From Neurospora crassa OR74A (taxonomy: Eukaryota; Ascomycota; Sordariomycetes; Sordariales; Sordariaceae): a stretch of 64,000 nucleotides of DNA. This document shows positions 47,626 to 58,981 of this stretch, one piece after another. The first letter of the stretch is position 1; the number at the start of each line of letters is the position of its first letter. The position numbers were made by a program, and so were the translations under genes. The notes beneath the pieces are model-generated. The model did not search any database and was not told the DNA's origin. It was given only the letters and a program-made list of their open reading frames with translations. Where the stretch lies: assembly GCF_000182925.2 (NCBI RefSeq), contig NC_026501.1:6303917-6367916 (forward strand). Direction: 5' to 3'.

Positions 47626-49889
47626 AGGACAACACACACACCAAAGAAAAAAAGAAAAAAAAAGAAAAAAGGAATAACTCACATCATTTGAATGAGAAAT
47701 ACTATCGTTAATGTTATCCCCAGAACAAATCTTCCAACAATCTTTATTCCACCTACCTTACCCAGCAAGAAGCAAGCAGTTACCCTTGCTCGCCACCGCC
47801 CCCCACCAATCCCAATCTTCTCTCACTATGTTTATGTCTTATCATGTACAACAACGGATGTGGTTATGTGATTTTGATGAGTTTGGGCTGGCTGAAGAAC
47901 CAAAAGAAGAACAGCCAGCATATTCCCAACCACGTGTCGAAACTTGTGTAATACCACTTTGATCACCCCTACTACATTCTTTTACATCCCTCTCCTCATT
48001 TCTTTCTTTATCATCATACTATATTGGACTGTGCGGCTTTCTTTGCCCCTTTCTCCCCAACCAGTTGTCTTCCTTATCTCTATATCTGCTTACCTCTCTT
48101 AACGTCCTTCAAACTCACATCACCTTTCTTTTTTTTTTTTTTTTTTTTTTTTCACTCTTTCAATATACCCATCATTCTATCATTATTATCTCATGTTCAT
48201 CCTTGTGGTCTGATTACCTAGTGTATAATATCTAAAACCAAGTTGTATGTGTCTGCCTGTATTATACGGAGTGTATGTAAAGTAAGACCGGGTATCTGGA
48301 CTAGCCACTTTTTTTGGATGGTTAGTCAAATGGGAGGAAGGAAAACAAAGTAGCATCTTAAGGTTCAAAACAAGCAAAATTTTCAAGCAACAAGATATGT
48401 GTAATTAAGCGCGAGATGGATTTTCCTTCCACAGTGCCATATCCTCATCCTGCTACTCCTACAACAACAATCCCCCTTTTCCTCTTCCCACATCCGTATT
48501 TGTGGTGTGAGCCGTGAAGCGAGGACAAGGACAAGGCCAGAATGCGTGTACAACAAATACAGACAGACAGACTCACACATAAGACGGCTTCGACCATGTC
48601 AGCCCATGAAAACCTGCATCTCAATCTCCATGTTGTCACGGGCTGAAGTGTGTAATACCCAGTTGAAACCAAAACACCACCAAAAGATGACCAATAGTTC
48701 TGCAGTGATCTCGAAATACACTCACTATAGTATTAGCACGAGCAGTCATACTCATACTAGTGCTGTGGATCAAGCTAAGTACTTACTACACAGCAACACA
48801 GTACAAAATCGTTCACACCCAAAGACCACTCGACTACATTGCACTGATAACACACCAAGACGACGATGGAGAAATTGTTTGGCATGAACTTTGACCGGGG
48901 GACAGACACCGAAGATCATATGTCGTATTCACAAATCTCCATCTCCACCTACGCTACTGGGCTCCTGTAAGAGAGTGAAAAAAAAAGAAGAAGAAAAAAG
49001 AAAAGAAAAAAAGGAAAGAAAATGGAAAAAGAATTAGGCGCTTTTCGACCATAACCACCACATGGGACATAGCGACGGGACAGAAAGATTTGAATGCTCC
49101 AGGATTGTGTATTGAACTTCTCCCCCAATAAACGAGCCCAACCGCACCTTGTTTACTCTTTTTTTTTCTTTCTTTTTTTCCTATATTTTTTCTTTTTCTC
49201 TTCTCTTGTTTTTTTTCTTCCTAGACTCCAGCTACCAGGAAATCGGTCGGCGTCCATGCCATGTGGCCCCCATGCTCTGATCCACAAAGCAGGTCCCCGA
49301 GGAAATGGGCCAAGCTTGAAGTTGCAGCCCAAAGTCATTCACCCCCGTGGCTTTCCAATACCAAAATCAAGATCCCCATCCTCTTCCAAGTTTTGGGAAG
49401 TTGCGTTGTTTCCTTTCTTTCTTCCCTTCCCGGTCGCGAATTGGACCCTTGGTTTCAGCTGATAAGTTTGAGTGAGGGAAATATAGCCTTTGTGTGTCCC
49501 CTTGACCTTGTCCCCTGCGGTCCTGTTCGAGTGGCTGCTGATCTTCTTCAACTGAATTCCGTTAGGAGGGGGGTACGAACAGCTGCCGATCTCCAGGGGC
49601 TTAGAATTTCTGACGACCCCCCCCCCCCCAATGCCCCTTAACAGAATTGAGCAGCAGATCGACAGGGCGACCCACATGCACAATGAGTGCCACGTTCGCG
49701 AACCTCGGGGGCCTCTCTCTCGGCTCTCTCTGTGCTCCTCTCTCACCAGATCGGCATTATTCGATCCGATAATGCAAGTCGGCCGAAGCGAGAGAGAGCA
49801 ACGTGGACAAGAAAGGATGGACATTGATGCGGAGCGAGCCGACAAACTGCTCAGCTGAAGAAAGAGAGGCCGGCTTATTACCGACGAAA
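47626..49889. other. Gene-free interval between convergent genes
   Basis: No gene is seen. It holds purine tracts at about 47640-47675 and 48978-49035, T runs (24 T at 48129-48152; T-rich 49158-49222) and a 13-base C run (49617-49629). The purine tract near 49000 and the pyrimidine tract near 49190 could pair in a transcript. Confidence 0.45.
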
Positions 49890-51573
49890 TCACATGACGA
49901 AGAGCATGTCGACGTCTATATAATTTCGCAACTTGTTAGTGTCTTGGTTCTCTTGGCTTGAGATAGGATAGGTAAGTTGAGAGACGCCGAGCCAGCGTGT
50001 TTCATGTCATGAGCACTTGGCTTCATCAATGGCAACATCAAAGACGCAGTGAAAAGGGGGGCGGGTGGGCACCAGGCAAAACGTACCGATTGGGTGACTG
50101 CTGGAGAGCTGAGGCTTCTGTGTATACTTAGTCTCGAGCACATCGCGGATGCTGTTGAGCAGCTGCACGTAGCTTTGCTTGGGATTCGCCTTAATGGCGG
50201 TGATAAAGGCCCAAGACATGGCTCCCGTAGCTTGGGACGCGATTGTCGCGTCGGCCCTGAAAGAATTGTCAGCATTTTTTTTGGATTCCACACACGCCTA
50301 AACTGAAGTCGCCAAAGGGGAAAGATGGCAACATACGAAGTCTGATCGTCCTTGCTACCACTCCACATGATAACATCGGCAGGCGATGTCTTTGTCCGCT
50401 TGGTGCGCTCATAGGCCTCATTGCCGCCGCCAAACGCTGTTTTAGCGACAGAGAACAGGCTGCTGGCCATGCCTCCAATATCGCCACGAGCATATGAGCC
50501 AACAGCCGCAAGCAGACCCTGACCAGCCTCCTTGGCAAGGTTGGGCTCCTTGATGACGCCCTTGGTGCTGTAGATATAGGGCAGATCAAGAACGGAGCCA
50601 GAGTGGCAGCTGTCAAAGATGGCAGTCAATCGCACACCGGGTTGGAGAGGCTTCACGACGGTATCGTGAATTTGATCGTCGACGATGTGGCCGGCGGTCT
50701 TGAAGTCAACAGGGTAGATGACCTCATCATAGCCGTCGTCCTCATCGCCGTCGGTATCTTTAGTCTGCCCACCATGGCCTGTCGGTGGTTGGCTACCTAG
50801 TCAGTGGGAGCACACGGGTATAGTTCAGAAGGGAAGGTTAACTGACCGGAGTAATGCAAGAACAAGGCATCGTTGGGCTGAGCACCAGCAACTAACCACT
50901 GCATCGCACGAAGAATGTTCTCCTTTGTCGGCTGCAAGAGGGGGTTTGTGGCGTCATCGGTAAGGATGACCATGTCCTCGCGCTTATAGCCATAGTTCTC
51001 GACAAGGAAGGCGGAGACGTTCTTGGTGTCGTTGATGCAGCCGTGCAACTCGGCATCCTGGCCCAAGTAGTTGATGCCAATCAGCAATGCCTTGCGGCGA
51101 CCCGAGCAGTTTGAGTATTGGAAGCCATAGCCTTCAGGAGCACCATGACCGAACTGCTGTGTGCCCGAGGGAATCTCGTGAATCTCGTGGGAACCCTGAT
51201 TACGAGTCTGGTGACCAGAGCCGATTGGGTAGCCATAGATATCATAGCCATCGGGAGGAGGACCAGGGGGGCGTTGGGAATGTCCCTGCTGATGGTGTTG
51301 TTGCTGCTGTCCGTAAGGTCCCCCATATCCGCCCTGTGGGGGATACTGTCCCTGGTTGTAGCTGCCTTGCTGATACTGCTGAGGAGGTTGTTGGTGATAT
51401 CCCCCGTAGCCCTGGTCCTGAGGAGGCTGAGGGTTGTACTGGCCCTGTCCCGGATTAGAGTAGCCATAGCCTCCCTGATGGTGGTGTTGCTGCTGGCCAT
51501 CCCACTGAGGAGGGGGAGGTTGGTGGTGTCCCCCACCGGGGCCGTAGCCTTGCCCAGGGTATCCGTACGACAT
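49890..51573 (-). CDS. Metacaspase (type I, peptidase C14)
   Basis: Minus-strand exons 51573-50847, 50778-50337, 50256-50087 and 49915-49890 (introns 68, 80 and 171 nt) encode 454 residues. The first 150 residues are a Gln/Pro/Gly/Tyr-rich prodomain with repeated QQ, GGY and PPQ. The caspase-like domain starts with [20 protein letters not shown]. The catalytic dyad is His244 (HYSGHGGQT, rebuilt by the first splice) and Cys300 ([10 protein letters not shown]). The last exon has only 26 nt and supplies DVDMLFVM, matching the usual metacaspase ending after SSSHPI. These cysteine proteases cut after Arg/Lys, need calcium, and act in stress, ageing, cell death and clearance of aggregates. Divergent from the WW protein. 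Confidence 0.94.
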
Positions 51574-52728
51574 TGGTGGTGAAGATCAGATGGTGATCGA
51601 TGAAGGAAGGATTCGCATAGATGGGGAAGAGGGAAGCGCGTGGAGAGAAGGCAGAGAGGATCTGGGAGAGACTCGAGGATCTGTTATGGAAGTCCGAGGC
51701 CCAGGTCGTATTGTATGTATTATCTTTTTGGGGAGAGAGGCCCGGAAGTCAATGTGTTCTGTTCGTTTTGTTATTTCTGTTCAGCGCTGCCGTGTCCAGT
51801 GTCTCACACGCTAAGCTGGAACCGTGATGGGGTCCCTGAAACCGCGTCATCCCGCTGCACCATGAGCCTGCAGTGTGGGGTTTGCCGGTTGCCTCCCATG
51901 GATTCCATGCTGCCATAGCACCCAACGGAGTTCCTGGAACGGAAACGACGGGAAGTAGTGATTATAGCAGGGAATTTTACCTAACCTCAAACCCGCAAAA
52001 GCAAGAGCTCCCGACACGATTCAGCTGCTGCTATACACATAAAGTACCTCTAGGTACATGTGGCACGGGCTATAGTGGCATTTTCTTGGTGAAGGCAATG
52101 AATGGATGCATCATCAGGCATCTTCCGCATCATTCCGTTCCAAGACTTCTTCCTCATCTTCCTCCTTCCATTCTCGACCATGCCAAGATATTGAAGCGGA
52201 AGTCGTGCTTGGCTTCAATGGTGATACCGCTTGTGTTTGCATGAAGAACGGGGCCTTGATTTGCGGAGGAGGGGCACTTTGAGGGGCACTTTGGGGTATG
52301 TACGGATGGCACAGTTACCTACTAGACATAGAGGTACCCCAGGAACAGGTGGAGATGACGGGATCGATGTTGTTGTGAGCATTTATCTGAGAGGCAGCCA
52401 ACACGCCGAGCACTGCGTGCCCCCTTGCGTACATACCTCTACCTACACTGCATAAGGCCGGATGTTCATGGATGGCGTTTGATACGGTATTCGTCGGATA
52501 TCCATCTCGGTCTACGTCTAGTGCCCTGCCGAGCCTTGGTTCGTTACAGTTATTGCTTGAATCATACCTGCCCGTCTGTCCCTGAAGGTTCTCACAGCAG
52601 GTGCTCGTGCTCATTTGACTTCCCCCGTCGTCCTTCCCCCGAACCTCGAAGCTTCCACTTTTTCTCCCTCCGCTACACCACAGAATCCGCAGCCAACTCC
52701 AGAGAGAGCAAGCTGAATCATCGTGGCC
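51574..52728. promoter_or_regulatory. Shared upstream region, metacaspase / WW protein
   Basis: The 1155-bp gap lies between two divergent starts. It carries purine-rich DNA next to the metacaspase ATG (about 51590-51700) and CT-rich DNA before the WW-protein ATG. No single binding site is clear and no other gene is seen. Confidence 0.4.
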
Positions 52729-53971
52729 ATGTCGTTCTTCAAGAAGCTCAAGAAAGACCTTGTTGAAGATCTAGGCAAGCTAGGTCTCGTCGACAAGAAG
52801 GAGGAACAGCCGGCAAGCTACTCCGGTAAGTCCCCGCAACACCGTCATCACATGCCAAAAACCCATCACTAACTCCATCTGCCAGGCTCGCGCGACTACT
52901 ATCCCCCTCCCCAGCCGCCGCCACAACAATCATATTCTCCTCAGCCTCCTCAGGGACAATCGCAGCCTCCATACCACGGCGGCAGCTACCAGCACCCTCC
53001 CCCTCAGCAGCCTGGCTATCAAGGAGAGTACTCCCCTCAACAGTCTGGCTACACTGCCCCTCCCGGCGCCCCCGTTCCAAATTACGAATCCAGGCCAGCG
53101 CCGCCTTACAACCCTCCATCCGACAAGCCGCCCCTGCCCTCAGGCTGGACGCCGAAATGGGACGACGAGTATCAAAGATGGTACTACCTTGAAGAGGCCA
53201 CTGGCCGCTCGCAGTGGGAAGCCCCCGGCTTTGAGAGGTCCAGGCTCGCCGGTGGTGGTGAGCAAGAGTTGCGTGGCTACGGAGGTGACGGTTCTTATCC
53301 TCCTCCTCAGCAGCAGTACGGCGGAGGTCACGGTGGTGTTCCCGACTATGGCTACAGTGGCGGTGGTGGACAACAGTATGGTGGTTATCAACAGCCTCCG
53401 CCGCCACAAGGCTACGGCGGCCATGACCAGCAGCAGGCATATGGTGGCGAGCCGGTAAAAGAAGAAAAGAAGAAGAAGGATAACAAGGGTTTGTATATGG
53501 GCGCAGCTGCTGGTCTGGCTGCTGGTGCTGTTGGTGGTGCTGTTCTTGCTCATGAGCTGGGTAAGTTTTCCATCTCTCCCTTCTTCACCATGGCGAACCT
53601 TTGCTACAACGAATATATGGCTGTATTAACACTTTCATGTAGCCGAAGACTCCGACTCTGACAATGAGCACCGCGCCGCACCTCCCCCGCCCCCTCCCGC
53701 GGCCTATGGCGGTGATAGCTACAGTGGCGATTATGGTGGTGGTTACGGCGCTCCGCCCCCGCCTCTTGATGGTCCCATCCCGACGACAAATGTGTATGGT
53801 GAGGAGATCGACCAGAGTGACCGTGAGTCGATTGCTTCCGCCCGTGAGAAGTACGAGGAAGCTCTAGAAGAGGCACAGTCGTCTTCTGCAAGCAGTAGTG
53901 ACCAGGAAGAGCTCGAGGAGGCGAGAGAGGAGTATGAAGAGGAGCTCGAGGAGGAGTACTATGATGAATGA
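52729..53971 (+). CDS. WW-domain protein with low-complexity Q/P/G/Y regions
   Basis: Exons 52729-52825, 52886-53560 and 53643-53971 (60- and 82-nt introns) give 366 residues. The N-terminus is an amphipathic Lys-rich helix (SFFKKLKKDLVEDLGKLGLV). A Pro/Gln/Tyr-rich region runs to about 110. The WW domain is at about 115-147 (LPSGWTPKWDDEYQRWYYLE to WEAP), which would bind proline-rich ligands. A Gly/Gln/Tyr-rich region follows. Next is a glycine-zipper-like hydrophobic stretch (GLYMGAAAGLAAGAVGGAVL, 234-253), then a Pro-rich and strongly acidic tail. WW plus glycine-zipper membrane segment suggests a scaffold at a membrane. The exact function is unknown. Head-to-head with the metacaspase, whose Pro-rich prodomain is a possible WW ligand. 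Confidence 0.88.
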
Positions 53972-54763
53972 ATGGAACAACGAAGCGAGCACAGACTGAT
54001 TTGGGAGATGTGGGCATTCTTTGGTGGAAGTTACGCCGTGACGTATAAATCAGAATAGCTCTCAGGTGTCGCTGGGCTGTTGGAGGGAGCGTCTTGCTAC
54101 TGTATACCTTATAAACGCCGTGGTTTAACCTTTTATCAATCTTCCATACAACGACATGTATATTGATTGGTGCGCTTTGTCGCAGGTGTCCTGGTGCTGC
54201 AACTTACACACCTCAACAATTCGTTATGTGATATCCCCCTATATGCCGGGCCGAGTAAACCAAGATGTCGGAGCTATCAGTTATCTACGGGTAAATGGCG
54301 AGGGGCATGAATATGGGTAATAAGAAAAATAACATGCTCATGGTTACTAAATTGCATAGAAGCGACGAGACCAGGCAGTATGTCGCGTTGATGAGCTGGT
54401 GAAGAAATCATCTTGTCGTCCCCCCTTAGCCGCGATCTCCTGAAAAACTCCATGGAGTAATAGGATAGGAAGGACTACCTCCGGATGCGGTATCCCATCT
54501 ACGGCATCAGAGGATCCGATCGTACGAGACAAGTGATTTATGATAGGACGTGACTGCCGAGGACATGTCCCGCGAGATGAGTATTGGCGGCGTGGCTTGC
54601 TGAAAGATGTGACTAGATCTCAGAGCCGCCCCAATCCAGTGTGGCAAACAAAGAGTTTACCCCTGACTGCCCTTCATATACCGGACAATGCATCAACGGT
54701 ACATTTCTTCCGCTTAACCTAAGAAATCAGTCAATGAGAAACCAACTCAGCAACGGCCTCAAC
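53972..54763. other. Intergenic, no gene seen
   Basis: This is the 3' region of the WW gene and the 5' flank of the rhodanese-fold gene. Short ORFs only. Confidence 0.4.
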
Positions 54764-55400
54764 ATGACGATACACGTTCACGAACACTGCTTGCGCATGG
54801 CTAGGCGCGAGGATGGTACACCGTGGTGGGCAGCATTTCCAGAGCCAACTTCGACGCCGGTCCATATCGAGCCCCAGACTGTCCTCGAGCTTCTTGAGCA
54901 GCAAGAACATGTCGATGACATGCCCCAATCGCGCAGATTGCTGCTTGTCGATTGTCGCCGGACAGACTGCGCCGGGGGAACTGTCAGCTCATCAATCAAC
55001 CTGCCCGCCCACAGCTTCTTCCCCACGCGCAAGAGCTTGTACGCTTTGTGCAAACAGGCCGGGATCCAAAAGGTGGTCTTCTATTGTGGTACGTGTTTGA
55101 CTTTCTCTGTCATTGACTCTTGGGACAGAGTCCAATCAATCCTATGCTCTTTTGAACTCGTACCTCTACCGCCGACCCTCTCTAACACCGATGCTTCTTC
55201 CCCCAGGCTCCTCCGCTGGTCGGGGCCCTCGATGTGCCGCCTGGATGCAAGACTATATCAACGAAGTAGGCGGCGATCTTCAGTCGCAGGTCATGACGGG
55301 CGGGATTCGAGGCTGGGTGCGGATGTACGGCGACCGCATGGTGGACGGTTATGACGAGAAGACGTGGAAGCAGCTGTTGTCGGAGAAGAGCTGTACGTGA
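54764..55400 (+). CDS. Rhodanese/Cdc25-fold CX5R protein (arsenate-reductase-like)
   Basis: Exons 54764-55088 and 55207-55400 (118-nt intron, GTACGT...CCCCAG) encode 172 residues. The fold reads as a single rhodanese/Cdc25 domain: LLLVDCRRTDCAGGTVSSSI, then KVVFYCGSSAGRGPR, with the active loop C108-G-S-S-A-G-R114 created by splicing. The six-residue CX5R loop matches the Cdc25/Acr2 phosphatase and arsenate-reductase class rather than the shorter loop of sulfurtransferases. It could dephosphorylate proteins or reduce arsenate. The start is chosen for the A at -3. ATGs at 54734 and 54797 are in frame, and the latter gives a length nearer the family norm. Confidence 0.85.
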
Positions 55401-55718
55401 TGAAAAACAAAAAAATCCTTTGGGTATCTTTTCTTCGACCACCGCCGCAGATGTTTCCCTTTCTAAGTTGAAGATAATGCAGCTTTCCCGAATACATGCC
55501 TCGTGTGAAACTGAACGCCGTACCAGCCAACCCACCTAGCTTTTCACCGTCCAAGACCGCGTGGAACACTGTAGATGTCGTCGTAAAGTGTAAATCGCCT
55601 TGGTATATAGTCAAATCCCGTCAATTGCCATCCGCTTATTCCGATGCCTCGCCTTTTGATGTAGGCGTTTGTAGATGCGCAGGGTCGTTTTATCGTGTTG
55701 CGAGAAGATGATTGTTGA

Positions 55719-56235
55719 TTAGCCGCGCTGTCCTCCCCTCTCATCGCCGCCGATTCTCTCGAGAGCCTCCATCATCACAACGGAGTTACCACGAATGGTC
55801 TGTGTGCACATTCGTCAGCAGGAGACACGTCAGCACCTTTCTACAATGATAAACATACCACCATGCCAAGCTTGACCTTCTCACCACCATCCTTCTCCTC
55901 AACAGCATCGTCCAAAACAATGTTCAAGAAGACCTATGACGTCGCGAACCGTCAATCATCATGTTCGAATTCGTAAAGGGGAGATCTCGTACATCGTAGC
56001 CACGGAGAACACCAATGACCTTGCGGCTGCCGTTGAGTTGGACGAAGAGCCTCTTGTCGAGGTACTGGTTGGAAAGTGGTCGGTTAGCTCACTACACCAT
56101 ACTAAACAAACAATAACATGGAGTTCGAGATGCGACAATGGCATAGTCTCGACCAGCCAGCTGCCATTCAGCGTGAAAGGCAATTCTCCAAGAGTAAGTT
56201 CTTACCTTCTTCAGTTCAGGTTGTGCGGGCGCCAT
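55719..56235 (-). CDS. Small nuclear ribonucleoprotein G (SmG)
   Basis: Four minus-strand exons, 56235-56206, 56064-55993, 55933-55859 and 55799-55719 (introns 141, 59 and 59 nt), give 85 residues, the usual SmG size. The Sm1 motif is KRLFVQLNGSRKVIGVLRGYD with VFLNIVLDDAVE following. Sm2 is KLGMV-TIRGNSVVMMEALER, the conserved RGNS RNA-binding turn. The start MAPAQPELKK resembles SmG proteins. SmG forms the seven-membered Sm ring on U1, U2, U4 and U5 snRNAs in the spliceosome. All splices are phase 0 and keep the ring contacts. Divergent from the Ntr2-like gene. Confidence 0.93.
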
Positions 56236-56678
56236 TGTATCTTGAGGTTGTGTTGGTTGTCTGGGATGGTCTCGAGAGAGTTGCTGCAATGAATGGCAAT
56301 GGCGTCGTTCTGGCTGGGAACTCTCCACTGAAACAACCTGGAAGGCGGGCCTTGTGCAGCGCGTGCAATCGCGACCATCCCCAGTGATTTTCGGCCGCCA
56401 GGCCATCACGTGGGGACACTGATAAGATAAGAAACCGCAATTCGCGTTGCCCGTCTTTGGGTGATTGCAGTGTTCAGTGCAGTGGTGACATCCAGTCGCC
56501 CACCAGCGTCATTCTCCAGGGTGCATTTCGAAGCTTCCTAGCTGTCTGGACACCTTTTTGCACTACAAACTTACCTGTAAACAACACGCCCGCCTCAATA
56601 CTACATCACTGTATTACAAACTCCCTGTCAGACAACCTACTTCCATTCTACACTTTACTCAAGTCGATCATCACAAAA
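56236..56678. promoter_or_regulatory. Bidirectional promoter, SmG / Ntr2-like
   Basis: The 443-bp gap between two divergent spliceosomal genes has a CT/CA-rich stretch before the Ntr2-like ATG (about 56560-56678). No other gene is present. Co-regulation is inferred from layout. Confidence 0.45.
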
Positions 56679-58502
56679 ATGAGCTCTTTTGGAAAGCGCA
56701 AGCCACGCATTATCCAGACCTTTGACGATGAGGATGGCGACCTTCCTACGGTGCTTGGAGGAGAGGAGCCGAAGAACGAACGTAAGTTGCTATATGGCCA
56801 TGCCCATCCCTTTCCAGCATAGAAAATCTCAGTGCTGATACCAAACCAAAGAACAAGCAAGCTGATACGCCTTCGAACAGAACCAGTACCGCAAGGACCG
56901 ACCAAGTTTGGGCGCAGCAAGCCTACTAAATCTTCGTCACTACGAAGAACGATCAAGATCAACGACGGTAACGATAATCCACAAGAAACCAGCGGCGACG
57001 CAATCCAACCTACGTCAACCAGCACAAGTACGGCACCCGAGGTAACAGAAGCCGAGGAGGACACTGGTGTGCCGCTCGTAGTACGGCCCGGTTTCGGCCG
57101 CTCAGTCTCCAGCAAGAAGAAGCGCATCTCAAAACTATCATTCGGAGCCAGCGAGGGCGACACGGAAGATGGCGGCAATGATACGACAACAACTGCCAGC
57201 AGCGACGTGGTCAGCGCCCCAAGCAAAAAGTCGCTGAGCCAACGAGTTGCCGAGAAGAACGCGCTTCGCAAGTCCGCCCTGACCGCACGATTCGGCACAT
57301 TTGGCGCCGACGAAGAGAAGCCTCGGTACAGCAAAGAATACCTTGAAGAACTCCAAAGCTCCACGCCAGCCACACCACAGAATCTCGCCTCGCTAAGCAT
57401 CATCGACGACGATGACGACGACAGCCTCAAAACCCACAGCGCACCGTTGCCGGAGGCATCTGCCGCGCCCGGGACAACGGGCGACGCCATGGACCTCGAC
57501 CCCTCTGAGCTTGACGGCGCCATGATTGTTCAATCCCGCGACATGCCCCTAGCGCTCACTGGCGATGCCCCAGCAGCCCATGTCCTCACCGAAGCCGAGA
57601 TCCGCGAGCGCAAAGAGCGGCGCGCGCGCCTTGCCAAGGAACACGATTTCATCGCACTCGACGATAGTGACCACTCCGACAACGACGACCGAAAACGCAT
57701 CACGTTGAGTCTCAACAAAAAGGCCAAGAAATCCGAATCGCGCCTCATAGCCGAAGACGAAGACCTAGGTGAAGGCTACGACGAGTTCGTGACTGACGGC
57801 TCGCTTGCGCTGGGCCGCAAAGCCGAGCGCGAAGCCGCTAAGCGGCACCGCCAGGAGATGGCGGAGATGATCCAGGCCGCGGAGGCCGGTTCTGATGCCG
57901 AGAGCGACGACAGCGAGGCGGAGCGGCGGGCTGCGTACGAGGCCGCGCAGCGGCGGGCGGGTATGGACGGGCTGCACAAGCCGGAAGACGACTTGATGGA
58001 GACAGACGAAGAAGGAGGAGGAGGAGGAGGGGTTGGGGGAGTGAATCAAATTCCCAAGATGAAACCACTTCCGGAGCTGGGGGAGGTGTTGGCGCGCATG
58101 AAGGGTTTGGTACAGGGGTTGGAAGACGAGGTGAGCCGGCGAAAGGCGAGGATAGAGAGTCTGGAGAGGGAGAAGGAAGAGATATTGACCAGGGAGACGG
58201 AGGTGCAGGAGATATTGAACCAGGCGGGAGCCAAGTATCAGGCTGTCATGGGTGGTGCTGATGCTGCCGGTGCTACTGCTGCTGGTGCTACGGTGACGGC
58301 CGTGGCAAGTGCCGTTGCTGCTTCGGGGGCGCCTACGTCTGGTGATGCGTTGAAGTTTGTCACGCAGTCGCCTTTGAGGCCATTGCCGCCTGGGCTTGCA
58401 GCGGATCTAGCTGCGACTTCTAAGGAGAGAGGGTTGGAAAGCTTTGGGACGCCAACGCAAGAAAAGGGGCCTGATGATATTGACACTGAGATGGCGATGT
58501 AA
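56679..58502 (+). CDS. Ntr2-like spliceosome-disassembly factor
   Basis: Exons 56679-56781 and 56881-58502 (99-nt intron, GTAAGT...AACAG) encode 574 residues. Marks of the NTR2 family are an N-terminal KRKPRIIQTFDDED, then FGRSKPTKSSSLRRTIKIND, the motif RYSKEYLEELQSSTP, MIVQSRDMPLAL, and the central ERRARLAKEHDFIALDDSD. Acidic and Lys/Arg-rich linkers separate them. A coiled coil lies near residues 445-500 (RMKGLVQGLEDEVSRRKARI). In yeast Ntr2 works with Ntr1 and the helicase Prp43 to take apart the intron-lariat spliceosome in the nucleus. Human relatives include the GC-rich-sequence-binding-factor group. The protein is longer than yeast Ntr2, mainly by low-complexity and an Ala/Gly-rich C-terminal stretch. 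Confidence 0.8.
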
Positions 58503-58981
58503 TGAGACAATGAGCTTAGACCAAAAACGCCAAACGGACTTGTGTCCTACGGGCTTACAATAATGACATCATCTTCAATAACAAACAGTATCCCCTATAA
58601 ACTTAGCCCGAGTTTCATCCACTGTCAATGTCTGTTTTATACTAGGTCTTCATGAAAATCGCCCGGAAAAGAAACCACGCCATCTCCTAGCTTGTAATTT
58701 GCGTTAACCATGTCTCAATCCATCCCTGCCTGACTGCCTGCCTGCCAATGATGCTGACGCCCTTAAACAATGTAAAATCAGTAGTGGTGCAACCAGCCAA
58801 CAGTCTAAGGATGCCTGATTGTACCACACGCACACACCCCATACACCCCATACCCGCCACATCTAATCAATAAGCATACGATAGCTCTCTGTATCTTGTC
58901 TTGGTGTTGTTAACTTTTTGACGGTTTGTATCCGTTATCGAGGGGCTTCCTCACCCCTCCATTCTCAATTCACTTCACCTC
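58503..58981. other. Intergenic between convergent genes
   Basis: No gene is seen. It holds the two 3' regions and a short CACACACCCCATACACCCC tract near 58830. Confidence 0.4.

Noticed and set aside
56648-57523. 291-codon minus-strand ORF
   Set aside because: Antisense shadow of the Ntr2-like gene; that frame has clear family motifs and this one does not.
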